From NCBI GenBank assembly GCA_040388375.1, contig JAZKBU010000004.1, positions 62,001 to 126,000 on the forward strand: a stretch of 64,000 nucleotides of DNA, given 5' to 3'. Below, one piece after another: positions 26,973-35,857 of this stretch; the stretch's first letter is position 1; each line of letters begins with the position of its first letter. The position numbers and the translations under genes are program-made. The DNA comes from Bacteroidota bacterium (GTDB taxonomy: Bacteria > Bacteroidota > Bacteroidia > UKL13-3). A model generated the notes under the pieces. The model made no database searches. It saw only the letters and a list, made by a program, of their open reading frames with translations, and was not told the DNA's origin.

Positions 26973-27788
26973 ATGTCTAAGAAAAAAGTTCTTTTTATCT
27001 CGTCAGAAATGACCCCTTACTTGCAAGTAACCAATGTTGGTGAATTAGCAAGAAGATTGCCACAAGCAATTCAAGAAAAAAACAATGAAATCCGCGTGCT
27101 TATGCCTCGTTTTGGCTGCATAAACGAAAGACGCAACAAATTACACGAAGTTGTTCGTTTATCAGGTATCAATATAACTATTGACGATAACGATAATCCA
27201 CTTACCATTAAAGTTGCTTCGTTACAAGAAGCTAAAATGCAAGTTTATTTCTTAGACAACGAAGACTATTTCCACCGTAAATTTGTTTATACCAACGATA
27301 AAAACGTATTTTTTGATGACAATGACGAGCGTACCATTTTTTTCTGTAAAGGTGCACTTGAAACAGTAAAAAAATTAGGCTGGCAGCCCGACATTATTCA
27401 CTGCCAAGGCTGGATGACCAGTTTAATTCCGCTTTACCTAAAAACTATTTACAAAGACGAACCTGTATTTAGAAATGCTAAAGTTGTTTATTCTGTTTTC
27501 GAAAATCAATTTGAAGAAAATTTAGGTAAAGATTTTGCCCGTAAAGCCGGATTAAACGAAATTGATACCAAACAAGTTGCCTCATTAGTTAACTCTGATA
27601 GCACTGCTTTATATATAACAGGTATTACTCATGCTGATGCAGTAGTAACCGCCAGTGACGAAATAAATGCTGAAGTAGCTAAATTTATTAAAAAACAAAA
27701 AGGTAAATTAATGTTAAATCATGTTGAAGGTGCTTATGGCGAAGCTTATGACCAACTATATGAGAATTTACTTGAAAGGCAAAATTAA
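26973..27788 (+). CDS. GlgA-like N-terminal half protein (starch synthase catalytic domain, degenerate)
   Basis: 271-residue protein covering only the N-terminal Rossmann half of GT5 glycogen synthase; the family norm is about 480 residues with two halves. KKVLFISSEMTPYLQ aligns with the GlgA start. The ADP-glucose motif KxGGLxD is degraded to VTNVGELARRLP, and the C-terminal GT-B half is missing. HCQGWMTSLIPLYLK retains the shape of GlgA HxHDW. A self-standing catalyst is therefore unlikely. The start is ATG 26973; longer in-frame starts are not conserved. The same half protein divergent from panC recurs in Bacteroidota as far as I know. It is the first gene of a run with DUF4270, aroF and glmS. 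Confidence 0.85.
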   Translation: MSKKKVLFISSEMTPYLQVTNVGELARRLPQAIQEKNNEIRVLMPRFGCINERRNKLHEVVRLSGINITIDDNDNPLTIKVASLQEAKMQVYFLDNEDYFHRKFVYTNDKNVFFDDNDERTIFFCKGALETVKKLGWQPDIIHCQGWMTSLIPLYLKTIYKDEPVFRNAKVVYSVFENQFEENLGKDFARKAGLNEIDTKQVASLVNSDSTALYITGITHADAVVTASDEINAEVAKFIKKQKGKLMLNHVEGAYGEAYDQLYENLLERQN

Positions 27789-29124
27789 ACTAAACAGCGC
27801 TATCAAAAATCTTATTTTCATTGGGTGCTTTATTATTATAGCCACCTTCTCTGCTTGTAAAAAAGATACTAATACTTTAGGAGTTGATTTTATTAACCCC
27901 GACAGTACTTTTGGTACCTCTTATAAAAGTTTTTTGCTAACTGGGTATACCACTAAAATGGATTCCTTACCAACATATAACCAATCGTTATATATGTTAG
28001 GAAGTATCAACGATCCTGTTTTTGGTATATCAAAAGCCACCATTCTAACATCTTATTCCATTCCAAATAATGCTGCGTCATTTAGTTTTGGAAGCGTAGG
28101 CTTGCAAATTGATTCAGTAGTATTACAATTAAGAATTGGAAATGATACTACCTATGCTGGCGATATCAATAGCCCCCATACTATTAAAGTATACGAGTTA
28201 AGTTCGCGTTTAATAGGTGATTCAATCTACTATTCAAACAGGCCTTATGCTGCTTCAACAATAGTAGTAGGTGAGTTCAATGATAGATTCAGACCAACAG
28301 ACAGTATTTATAGTACATACGTAAATACGACTGCCGTTATTCCGCCTTGTATAAGAATAAAACTGTCTGACGATTTTAAAAATAAATTACAAAATGCAGG
28401 TACTTTAAACTCAAGTACGTTTTACGATAATTTTAAAGGGTTTGCGTTGGTTGATGAAAGTAATTTCGCCACAAATCAGGGAAGTATAGCTTATATAAAC
28501 TTAAACTCTATTTATACCAATATGGTGGTTTATTATAAAAACGATACGACCAATTTAAGAGCTGAGTTCCCTATTTACACAAGTAATCCGAAATACAATC
28601 ATTACCAAACCAACAGCACAGGCTTTAACCAACCTATGTTTAACGGAACACCTAAAGATACCGGCTATCTGCAAGCAATGGCAGGAACAAAAATACGTGT
28701 GTTTATACCACCGAGTATTATAGACTCGTTGGCCTCAACATTGGGTACACAATTAGCTATACAAAAAGCAGAGCTTGTTATAGATGCTTATAACGGTCTT
28801 GACAACAATACTTTTAAGCTGCCTAATCAGCTTACATTACTGGGTACCGACTCTGCAGGAAATAGCATTTTAATACAAGATATGTTTTCAGAAGGCAGTT
28901 TATATCTTGGAGGAAATATTTACAATAACCAATATAGATTCAATATCGCCCGGGAGTTAAATAAAATTATCTCAACACGTAAAAAAGGAGGCAACTCACA
29001 CTTTGGATTCAACATTATAGTTCCCAACAGTACCAGTGGTTCCGTTTTTCAAACATCAGCTAGAAGAGCCGTTTTAAACACTAAAAATTTAAAACTTAAC
29101 GTTAACTATACTGTTGTAAAATAA
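27760..29124 (+). CDS. DUF4270 lipoprotein
   Basis: 454-residue protein with a lipoprotein signal whose lipobox is FSAC (Cys near residue 33 from ATG 27760). The mature protein starts KKDTNTLGVDFINPDS, the DUF4270 hallmark. It then has long beta-rich segments and several sites where TTNYxD-like turns are replaced by YNGLDN. The family is restricted to Bacteroidota and is presumed to sit on the outer membrane; its biochemical role is unknown. The start overlaps the GlgA-like gene by 29 bases, suggesting translational coupling. A TTG at 27772 is an alternative start. Confidence 0.85.
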   Translation: MRIYLKGKIKLNSAIKNLIFIGCFIIIATFSACKKDTNTLGVDFINPDSTFGTSYKSFLLTGYTTKMDSLPTYNQSLYMLGSINDPVFGISKATILTSYSIPNNAASFSFGSVGLQIDSVVLQLRIGNDTTYAGDINSPHTIKVYELSSRLIGDSIYYSNRPYAASTIVVGEFNDRFRPTDSIYSTYVNTTAVIPPCIRIKLSDDFKNKLQNAGTLNSSTFYDNFKGFALVDESNFATNQGSIAYINLNSIYTNMVVYYKNDTTNLRAEFPIYTSNPKYNHYQTNSTGFNQPMFNGTPKDTGYLQAMAGTKIRVFIPPSIIDSLASTLGTQLAIQKAELVIDAYNGLDNNTFKLPNQLTLLGTDSAGNSILIQDMFSEGSLYLGGNIYNNQYRFNIARELNKIISTRKKGGNSHFGFNIIVPNSTSGSVFQTSARRAVLNTKNLKLNVNYTVVK

Positions 29125-29143
29125 GCAAACGTCATTATTAATT

Positions 29144-30181
29144 GTGATTATTCAACTTACTAAACAAAGCAGCACTGCTCAGATTGATAGCCTACAAAAA
29201 CATTTAAACAGGCTGGGATTAGAGTACTTTTTTCAAGCGGCCAAAAACCAGTTTATTGTTCCCCAAGCAAACCAAACCGAATTATTTAACGATTTTTCTT
29301 TTATTGAAAATATAATCAATATTTCTACACCCTACCAGTTATCATCTAATCAATACAAAAAGCAAACACGCTTTTTAGTAAATGGTATTGAAATTGGGGG
29401 CGACAATTTAAATTTGATTGCCGGGCCTTGCTCAGTAGAAAGTGAAGAACAGATTTTTGATGTTGCCCAATTTTTAAACAAAAACAAAATAAAGTTTATA
29501 CGTGGCGGAGCTTTTAAGCCTCGTACCTCGCCTTATAGTTTCAGAGGTTTAGGAAACGAGGGCTTAAAACATATAAGGGCAGCAGCCGACAAATATGATT
29601 TAAGAGTAGTTACTGAATTAATGGATTTGAGTAACTTGGAGCAAGTATATAACCATACAGATATTATTCAGGTAGGGGCAAGAAATATGAGTAACTTTTC
29701 ATTGCTTGCCGAATTGGGGAAAATAAATAAACCCGTAATGCTTAAACGTGGTATGAGTGCCAAAGCTACTGAGTGGCTTTTAGCAGCCGATTACTTACTT
29801 TGTGGAGGTAATGAAAACATTATTTTATGCGAACGAGGTATCAGAAGTTTTGATATACAAAGCAGGAATGTTTTTGACCTTGGCGTTATTCCGTTAATGC
29901 AATCCCTTTCACACCTGCCAGTTTTTGCCGACCCTAGTCATGGTGTAGGTAAAGCAGCATTTGTAAATAAAATGGGCTTAGCAGCCATTGCAGCCGGTGC
30001 CAATGGTTTAATGATAGAAATACACCCCAATCCTGAAAAAGCATTAAGTGATGGAGAACAAGCATTAAACTTTACAGAGTTTGAATCATTTTTAACGGCA
30101 GCTAAACCGCTATTAAATGCTATTGATAAAGCTGCTGACTTTAGTGAAACAAACAATTTTTTGAAATTAGAAAGTTTATAA
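29144..30181 (+). CDS. aroF: 3-deoxy-7-phosphoheptulonate synthase (DAHP synthase type I-beta)
   Basis: First enzyme of the shikimate pathway: phosphoenolpyruvate plus erythrose-4-phosphate to DAHP. The 345 residues start at GTG 29144. Residues 1-70 form the ferredoxin/ACT-like regulatory extension (MIIQLTKQSSTAQIDSLQKH) typical of the I-beta class. The TIM-barrel core shows LIAGPCSVES, RGGAFKPRTSPYSFRG, IQVGARNM, KRGM and FADPSHGVG (metal-binding His), and the C-terminal EIHPNPEKALSDGEQ. It lies 19 bases after DUF4270 and 16 before glmS. The I-beta extension usually confers feedback control by aromatic products. Confidence 0.95.
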   Translation: MIIQLTKQSSTAQIDSLQKHLNRLGLEYFFQAAKNQFIVPQANQTELFNDFSFIENIINISTPYQLSSNQYKKQTRFLVNGIEIGGDNLNLIAGPCSVESEEQIFDVAQFLNKNKIKFIRGGAFKPRTSPYSFRGLGNEGLKHIRAAADKYDLRVVTELMDLSNLEQVYNHTDIIQVGARNMSNFSLLAELGKINKPVMLKRGMSAKATEWLLAADYLLCGGNENIILCERGIRSFDIQSRNVFDLGVIPLMQSLSHLPVFADPSHGVGKAAFVNKMGLAAIAAGANGLMIEIHPNPEKALSDGEQALNFTEFESFLTAAKPLLNAIDKAADFSETNNFLKLESL

Positions 30182-30197
30182 TATATTCGTTATAATT

Positions 30198-32039
30198 ATG
30201 TGTGGAATAGTTGCTTACATTGGCCATAGAGAGGCTTGTCCTATTATATTAAAAGGGCTAAAAAGATTAGAATACCGCGGTTACGATAGTGCTGGTGTTG
30301 CATTACTAGACGATAGCAAAGAATTTAAAGTTTATAAAAAAACAGGTAAGGTTGCCGATTTAGAAAACTCCATTGGCGATCAAAATACCAGTGCACATAC
30401 AGGTATGGGCCACACTCGTTGGGCAACCCATGGTGTTCCTAACGATATAAACGCACATCCACATTTAAGTGGAAATGGCGAGTTTGCCATTATTCACAAT
30501 GGTATTATTGAAAACTATGCTTCGTTAAAAGAAATGCTCGAAAAACGTGGGCATCAATTTAAATCAGAAACGGATACCGAAGTTTTAATTCACCTGATAG
30601 AAGAGGTATATAAAAACAATGAGGTAAGTTTTGAAGAAGCTGTTCGTATGAGTTTAACCCAAGTAATTGGTGCTTATGCAATAGTTATTTTAAGTAAAAA
30701 AGATCCTAACTATTTAATCGGAGCCCGTAAAGGAAGTCCGATGGTTTTAGGAATTGGCGAAGGCGAACATTTTATAGCAAGTGATGCAACTCCTATTGTA
30801 GAATACACCCGCAATGTAGTGTATTTAAACGATGGTGAAATTGCCATAATCAAAGGGACGGACTTAACCATCAAAACCATTGACAACACTATAAAAACAC
30901 CTTATATACACGAGTTAGAAATTAACTTGGAAAGTATTGAAAAAGGCGGCTACGAACATTTTATGATGAAAGAAATTTTTGAGCAACCGCGCTCTATTCT
31001 TGATTCATACCGTGGCCGAATCCACTTGAACGATGGTATTATTACTATGGCCGGAATTGATAAATTTGAAGATAAGTTTAAAAACTTAAAACGCATTATT
31101 ATCATAGGCTGCGGTACTTCATGGCATGCCGGTTTAGTTGGCGAATATTTATTTGAAGATTTTGCCCGTATACCGGTTGAAGTAGAATATGCTTCAGAAT
31201 TCAGGTATAGAAATCCCATTATTGACGAAAATGATTTTGTTATAGCCATTTCACAAAGTGGTGAAACAGCCGATACGTTAGCAGCACTAGAGTTGGCAAA
31301 AAGTAAAGGTGCTACCATATTTGGTGTATGTAATGTAGTAGGCTCATCTATTCCTCGTTTAACAGATGCCGGAGCATATACTCATGCAGGACCTGAAATT
31401 GGTGTAGCTTCAACCAAAGCATTTACAGCACAAGTAACAGCATTAACTTTAATGGCTTTATCTATTGCACAAAAAAGAGGTACTATTACTACCCAGCGTT
31501 TGCGTGAAATGATTGCCGAAATTGAAACTGTTCCTGCAAAAATTGAAAAGGTTTTAAAAACCAACGATTTTATAAAAGAGCTGGCTAAAGAATTTAAAGA
31601 TTCAAGAAACTTCTTATACCTGGGCCGTGGTTATGGATTCCCGGTTGCTTTAGAGGGCGCATTGAAACTAAAAGAAATTTCATACATACATGCTGAAGGA
31701 TACCCTGCTGCAGAAATGAAGCATGGCCCAATTGCATTAATTGATGAGGAAATGCCGGTAGTAGTAATTGCTACCCAAAATACCAATTACGAAAAAGTAA
31801 TAAGCAATATACAGGAAGTAAAAGCCCGTAAAGGTAAAGTAATAGCCATTGCAACGGAAGGCGATAAACATGTAGCTGACATGGCCGACCATGTTATTTA
31901 TATTCCGGCTTGCGAAGAGTCTATGTTGCCTTTAATAGCTACTATTCCATTACAATTACTTAGCTACCATATTGCTGTTTTAAGAGAGTGTAATGTTGAT
32001 CAACCAAGAAACTTAGCAAAATCTGTAACAGTAGAATAA
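30198..32039 (+). CDS. glmS: Glutamine--fructose-6-phosphate aminotransferase (isomerizing)
   Basis: Makes glucosamine-6-phosphate, the entry to peptidoglycan and LPS amino sugars. 613 residues. The N-terminal Ntn glutaminase starts MCGIVAYIGH with Cys2 as nucleophile (Met removed) and has GHTRWATHG. Two SIS sugar-isomerase domains follow, with IGCGTSWHAG, SQSGETADT, ASTKAFTAQV and RGYGFPVALEGALKLKE. The C-terminus NLAKSVTVE is canonical. Last gene before a very strong terminator. No glmS ribozyme was seen in the short upstream gap, as expected outside Firmicutes. Confidence 0.98.
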   Translation: MCGIVAYIGHREACPIILKGLKRLEYRGYDSAGVALLDDSKEFKVYKKTGKVADLENSIGDQNTSAHTGMGHTRWATHGVPNDINAHPHLSGNGEFAIIHNGIIENYASLKEMLEKRGHQFKSETDTEVLIHLIEEVYKNNEVSFEEAVRMSLTQVIGAYAIVILSKKDPNYLIGARKGSPMVLGIGEGEHFIASDATPIVEYTRNVVYLNDGEIAIIKGTDLTIKTIDNTIKTPYIHELEINLESIEKGGYEHFMMKEIFEQPRSILDSYRGRIHLNDGIITMAGIDKFEDKFKNLKRIIIIGCGTSWHAGLVGEYLFEDFARIPVEVEYASEFRYRNPIIDENDFVIAISQSGETADTLAALELAKSKGATIFGVCNVVGSSIPRLTDAGAYTHAGPEIGVASTKAFTAQVTALTLMALSIAQKRGTITTQRLREMIAEIETVPAKIEKVLKTNDFIKELAKEFKDSRNFLYLGRGYGFPVALEGALKLKEISYIHAEGYPAAEMKHGPIALIDEEMPVVVIATQNTNYEKVISNIQEVKARKGKVIAIATEGDKHVADMADHVIYIPACEESMLPLIATIPLQLLSYHIAVLRECNVDQPRNLAKSVTVE

Positions 32040-32059
32040 ATTTACTTTACCCTATTATA

Positions 32060-32096
32060 AAAAGCCTGTCAGAGTTATCTGACAGGCTTTTCTTTT
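32060..32096 (+). terminator. Strong intrinsic terminator after glmS
   Basis: Perfect 14-bp stem (32060-32073 with 32078-32091), 4-base loop GTTA, then TCTTTT. It closes the GlgA-like/DUF4270/aroF/glmS run. Confidence 0.92.
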
Positions 32097-32099
32097 ATA

Positions 32100-32107
32100 T
32101 ACATTTG
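32100..32107 (+). promoter_or_regulatory. -7 promoter element TACATTTG before the cyclase gene
   Basis: Exact TAnnTTTG match directly after the glmS terminator and 32 bases before the ATG at 32140, where a new transcript is needed. Confidence 0.5.
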
Positions 32108-32139
32108 TATTCAAGACCTAACAAGTATATTGCGTTGCT

Positions 32140-32886
32140 ATGATTATTCAATTTGAACACAAACAGAAACAATACCAAGCTGATTTATCAAAACCCTTGG
32201 ATATTTCTATTCCTTTATTTTCCGGGGCAAATAATCCAAATGCATTTCATATCAATCAACCCTTATTTGAACCCGTAAGAGTTGGTAGTTTTATAGGTTC
32301 AGTGCAAGAAGGGGGTGCCTGCAATTGCGAAAACCTTCACTTAAATGCGCATGGCAATGGAACGCATACAGAATGTGTTGGACATATTAGCAAAGAACGG
32401 GTAACTATAAACCAAACTTTAAAACATTTCTTCGCCATAGCACAGGTTATTTCAGTTACTCCACAACAAGTAACAAATGGCGATTATATTGTTACCAGAA
32501 GCAGTATCGAAGCACAATTAAATCCTTTAGCAGAAGCTTTAATTATACGCACCCTGCCTAATCTTGACAATAAGAAACAAACAAATTATTCTGGTAATAA
32601 TCCAACCTACTTAGAAGTAAGCTTAGGTGAATTATTAGCACAACAAAACATTAAACATTTATTGGTTGATTTACCTTCGGTTGATAGAGAAGAAGATGAA
32701 GGTGCTTTGGCCACGCACCATGCATTTTGGCAATATCCGTTTAATACCAGAACAGAGGCTACTATTACCGAATTCATTTATGTAGATGATACCATTGCAG
32801 ACGACATTTATTTACTCAATATTCAAATAGCTTCATTTGAAAGTGATGCAAGTCCGAGTAAACCCATTTTGTATAAACTTATTTAA
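32140..32886 (+). CDS. Cyclase-family metal-dependent hydrolase
   Basis: 248-residue cytoplasmic protein of the cyclase superfamily, which includes kynurenine formamidase and other amide/ester hydrolases. The metal motif reads HGNGTHTECVGHI, a variant of HxGTHxDxPxH in which the Asp is Glu-Cys and the Pro is absent. LSKPLDISIPLF at the N-terminus and LLVDLPSVDREEDEG near residue 180 are also family features. The substrate is unknown. A pterin dehydratase gene begins 10 bases later, so the two are co-transcribed and may act on aromatic or pterin metabolites. Confidence 0.85.
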   Translation: MIIQFEHKQKQYQADLSKPLDISIPLFSGANNPNAFHINQPLFEPVRVGSFIGSVQEGGACNCENLHLNAHGNGTHTECVGHISKERVTINQTLKHFFAIAQVISVTPQQVTNGDYIVTRSSIEAQLNPLAEALIIRTLPNLDNKKQTNYSGNNPTYLEVSLGELLAQQNIKHLLVDLPSVDREEDEGALATHHAFWQYPFNTRTEATITEFIYVDDTIADDIYLLNIQIASFESDASPSKPILYKLI

Positions 32887-32896
32887 TAGAAATTTT

Positions 32897-33130
32897 ATGA
32901 ATAGCTGGATAGAAGAAAACAATAAACTAAGTAAAACTTTTACTTTTAAAACTTTTGGCGATGCTATGGCTTGGATGGTTAAAGCATCTTATCATATTGA
33001 AAAAATGGACCATCATCCGGAATGGATTAATGTTTACAATAAAGTTCATGTTAATTTAAGCACACATGATGCGGGTAATACTGTTACCAATAAAGATAAA
33101 CAATTAGCTGCCTTGCTTGATAGTCTTTAA
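32897..33130 (+). CDS. 4a-hydroxytetrahydrobiopterin dehydratase (pterin-4a-carbinolamine dehydratase)
   Basis: 77-residue enzyme that dehydrates 4a-hydroxytetrahydropterin so it can be re-reduced after aromatic amino acid hydroxylation. The active-site motif is complete: HHPEWINVYNKVHVNLSTHD with the three catalytic His. An in-frame start at 32837 would lie inside the cyclase gene, so the ATG at 32897 is used. Whether an amino acid hydroxylase partner exists cannot be seen here. Confidence 0.93.
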   Translation: MNSWIEENNKLSKTFTFKTFGDAMAWMVKASYHIEKMDHHPEWINVYNKVHVNLSTHDAGNTVTNKDKQLAALLDSL

Positions 33131-33155
33131 AATCATACAGGTTAAATTCAAAAGC

Positions 33156-33182
33156 TAACAACTATCAATTAACAACTATCAA
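33156..33182 (+). repeat. Short tandem direct repeat TAACAACTATCAA x2
   Basis: Two identical 13-base copies (33156-33168 and 33170-33182) separated by one T, in the gap ahead of the TPP riboswitch. The role is unknown and it may be incidental low-complexity sequence. Confidence 0.5.
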
Positions 33183-33203
33183 CTAATCATTTAATATTGC
33201 AAT

Positions 33204-33288
33204 GTCTTTAGGGGTGGCTATTTTAACCGATAGCCTGAGATTACACCCTCTGAACCTGATCGAGGTAATGCTCGCGAAGGGAATAGAC
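33204..33288 (+). promoter_or_regulatory. TPP (thiamin pyrophosphate) riboswitch
   Basis: The THI-box core is unmistakable: GGGGTG near 33211, CTGAGATTACACCC around 33234-33247, TGAACCTGATC around 33251-33261, and GGTAATGC followed by GCGAAGGGAA to 33283. Outer helix GTCT (33204-33207) pairs with AGAC (33285-33288). It lies 132 bases before the TonB-dependent receptor ATG and no gene intervenes, so it should switch the receptor off when TPP is abundant. A near -7 element TAATATTG sits at 33192-33199. Confidence 0.95.
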
Positions 33289-33420
33289 CACCGGTATGTT
33301 TTTATTATTTAGCTAGCCACAAAACATATCTTGGGTTTTTCACTCAGAGTTAGATAAACAATTTTATAACCTTTAGCAGCCCCGTTACTGGTTTTGTTTA
33401 ATCTTATTCAACAACAACAA

Positions 33421-35613
33421 ATGTTAAAACAATTTATTGCCGCAGGTAGTCTGATTTTTTTTAGTCAGCTAACCCACGCACAAACAGACAGCTTAAAAAC
33501 CAAATCTGACTTACAGGAAGTAGTTATTTTAGGAACAAAAGCACAAAACAACAACCCCATCACCTTTTCAAATCTTAACAAAAAAGAAATCGACAAACAA
33601 AATTTCGGTCAAGATTTACCTTTCTTATTAAACCTGACACCGTCAACAGTGGTTAGTTCCGATGCGGGTGCAGGAGTAGGTTACACAGGTATTCGCATCA
33701 GAGGTACAGACCCGAGCAGAACCAATGTTACTGTAAATGGAGTACCTATTAATGATGCAGAATCTCACGGAACCTTTTGGGTAAATATGCCCGATTTAGC
33801 TTCGTCTTCTCAAAACATCCAGGTGCAAAGAGGCGTTGGTACATCAAGTAATGGTGCAGGTGCATTTGGGGCGAGTATCAATATTCAAACAGATGGATTA
33901 AATCAAAAAGCCTATACAGAAATAGCCAATAGTTATGGTTCATTTAACACTTGGAAACATACAATAAAAGCGGGTACCGGTTTATTGGAAAACAAATGGG
34001 CTTTTGATGCCCGATTATCAAAAATAACAAGCGATGGTTTTATTGACAGAGCAAGTTCTGACTTAAAATCTTTTTTTGTTTCTGCTGCCCGTTATGGCGA
34101 AAAAAGTGTTCTAAAAATAAATGTGTTTTCGGGTAAGGAAAAAACATATCAGGCTTGGAATGGTATCTCCGAAGATATTCTTAAAACAGGTAATAGAACC
34201 CACAATGATTTTACATACCCTAATCAAACTGATAATTACCAACAGGATTATTACCAGCTATTTTATACTTATCAATTTACTAAGAATATAAAAGGTAATG
34301 TAGGCGTTCATTATACATACGGACGCGGTTATTATGAAGAGTTTAAAGAAGAGGAAGAATTTAAAACCTACAAGCTAAAAGATACTTTATTCATACTTAA
34401 CAATAACGTAGTTGATACCGTAACCAAAGGCAATTTTATACGCAGACGTTGGCTGGAAAATGATTTTTACGGAACAGTGTTCTCGTTCATATACGAAAAA
34501 AATAAATTAAACCTCACAATTGGTGGTGGCTTAAATCAATATGACGGGCGTCATTATGGTGAATTAATATGGAGTCAATATGCAATGGGCGGAAATATTA
34601 ACGATCATTTTTATGATGGAAAATCAACCAAAACAGATTTTAATATTTATGCAAAAGCCAGTTATAAAATAACTACTCAATTAGAAGGTTTTGTTGATTT
34701 ACAACAACGAAAAATTGACTACAAAACAAAAGGAGAAGATTTAAACAGCGGTGTTTACATACCTTATGATGTTAACCTTAGCTACAACTTTTTTAACCCA
34801 AAAGCCGGTCTTACTTATCAAATAGAAAACAACGCCAACGTTTATGCATATGTTGGAATTGCCAATAAAGAACCTGTTCGCAACGATATTATTCAAGCAA
34901 GCAATAAAAGTATACCCAACCCTGAGCAGCTAATTAATTACGAGTTTGGTTATAGAAAAAATTGGAAGAGATCTGCTTTCAGTATCAATTTATACTATAT
35001 GGATTATAAGGACCAATTAATTAATACAGGCCAGTTAAATGATGTTGGCGCAGCCAATAGGGTAAATGTTCCAAATAGCTACCGCACAGGTATTGAAATT
35101 ACAACAGGTATTCAATTAATAGAAAAGTTGAAATGGCAGGCTACATTTACTTATAGCCAAAATAAAATAAAAGAATTTACTGAATACTTGAGTAATAGCG
35201 ATGATTTCAACGCTCCACAAATTCAAGTTAAACATAGTGATGTAAGTATTGCTTTCTCTCCCAATTATATTGGTTCTTCTATTTTTACTTATAATGTAAT
35301 CAAGAATTTCGATGTTGATTTTATTTCTAAATATGTAGGCAAACAATATTTAGATAATACAGAAAGTGATGATAGAAAATTGAATGCCTTTTTTCTAAAC
35401 GATGTACGTTTTACTTACGGATTCGAATGGAAAAATATTTGCAAATCAATAGGACTTGGCCTTCAGGTAAACAATATTTTTGATGTAAAGTATGAATCAA
35501 ATGGTGCTACGTACCCCGGAGGTATTAGTAATACAGGAGTAAGAACAGATTACAATTATTATTACCCACAAGCGGGTACAAACCTAATGGGAAATTTAGT
35601 ATTAAAATTTTAA
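33421..35613 (+). CDS. TonB-dependent outer-membrane receptor under TPP riboswitch control (probable thiamin or precursor uptake)
   Basis: 730 residues. The signal peptide ends near LTHAQ. The TonB box region is followed by the plug (IRIRGTDPSRTNVTVNGVPINDAE, NIQVQRGVGTSSNGAG) and a 22-strand-type barrel ending in NLMGNLVLKF with terminal Phe. The start is ATG 33421; an upstream TTG (33394) adds a non-signal stretch. Family homology alone would suggest a siderophore or cobalamin receptor. The TPP riboswitch immediately upstream is strong evidence for thiamin or a thiamin precursor as the ligand. No inner-membrane thiamin transporter (PnuT-like) or thiamin kinase follows. Confidence 0.93.
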   Translation: MLKQFIAAGSLIFFSQLTHAQTDSLKTKSDLQEVVILGTKAQNNNPITFSNLNKKEIDKQNFGQDLPFLLNLTPSTVVSSDAGAGVGYTGIRIRGTDPSRTNVTVNGVPINDAESHGTFWVNMPDLASSSQNIQVQRGVGTSSNGAGAFGASINIQTDGLNQKAYTEIANSYGSFNTWKHTIKAGTGLLENKWAFDARLSKITSDGFIDRASSDLKSFFVSAARYGEKSVLKINVFSGKEKTYQAWNGISEDILKTGNRTHNDFTYPNQTDNYQQDYYQLFYTYQFTKNIKGNVGVHYTYGRGYYEEFKEEEEFKTYKLKDTLFILNNNVVDTVTKGNFIRRRWLENDFYGTVFSFIYEKNKLNLTIGGGLNQYDGRHYGELIWSQYAMGGNINDHFYDGKSTKTDFNIYAKASYKITTQLEGFVDLQQRKIDYKTKGEDLNSGVYIPYDVNLSYNFFNPKAGLTYQIENNANVYAYVGIANKEPVRNDIIQASNKSIPNPEQLINYEFGYRKNWKRSAFSINLYYMDYKDQLINTGQLNDVGAANRVNVPNSYRTGIEITTGIQLIEKLKWQATFTYSQNKIKEFTEYLSNSDDFNAPQIQVKHSDVSIAFSPNYIGSSIFTYNVIKNFDVDFISKYVGKQYLDNTESDDRKLNAFFLNDVRFTYGFEWKNICKSIGLGLQVNNIFDVKYESNGATYPGGISNTGVRTDYNYYYPQAGTNLMGNLVLKF

Positions 35614-35618
35614 GCAAT

Positions 35619-35650
35619 AAAAAAACCGCTCTTGGCCAAAGAGCGGTTTA
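35619..35650. terminator. Bidirectional hairpin between the receptor gene and prfB
   Basis: 11-bp stem (35623-35633 with 35639-35649), 5-base loop. A run of A on the left makes a T-run for minus-strand transcripts, so it looks stronger as the prfB terminator than for the receptor gene. The rest of 35651-35857 is AT-rich with no recognisable feature. Confidence 0.75.
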
Positions 35651-35857
35651 ATTGAACAAAATTTAAGCCTATGAAAAACTATTTTATTAGTTAGTAGCCG
35701 ATACAAATGTATAAACTGAAATCAAAAAAACAACCATTCGAATAGGTTTTTTATGCTTTCACCCTGCCATAAAAACACAATTAACTGAAAATCAATTCTA
35801 TTATTTTACAAATAATTTTAATTTTCTTTAAAGCAAATTATTTTCAGAACAAAACAA

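Noticed and set aside
30182-30197. glmS ribozyme upstream of glmS
   Set aside because: Only 16 bases separate aroF and glmS, far too short for the ribozyme core.
33156-33182. Direct repeat as a CRISPR-like or attachment site
   Set aside because: Only two 13-base copies with a 1-base spacer; too short and AT-rich to mean more.
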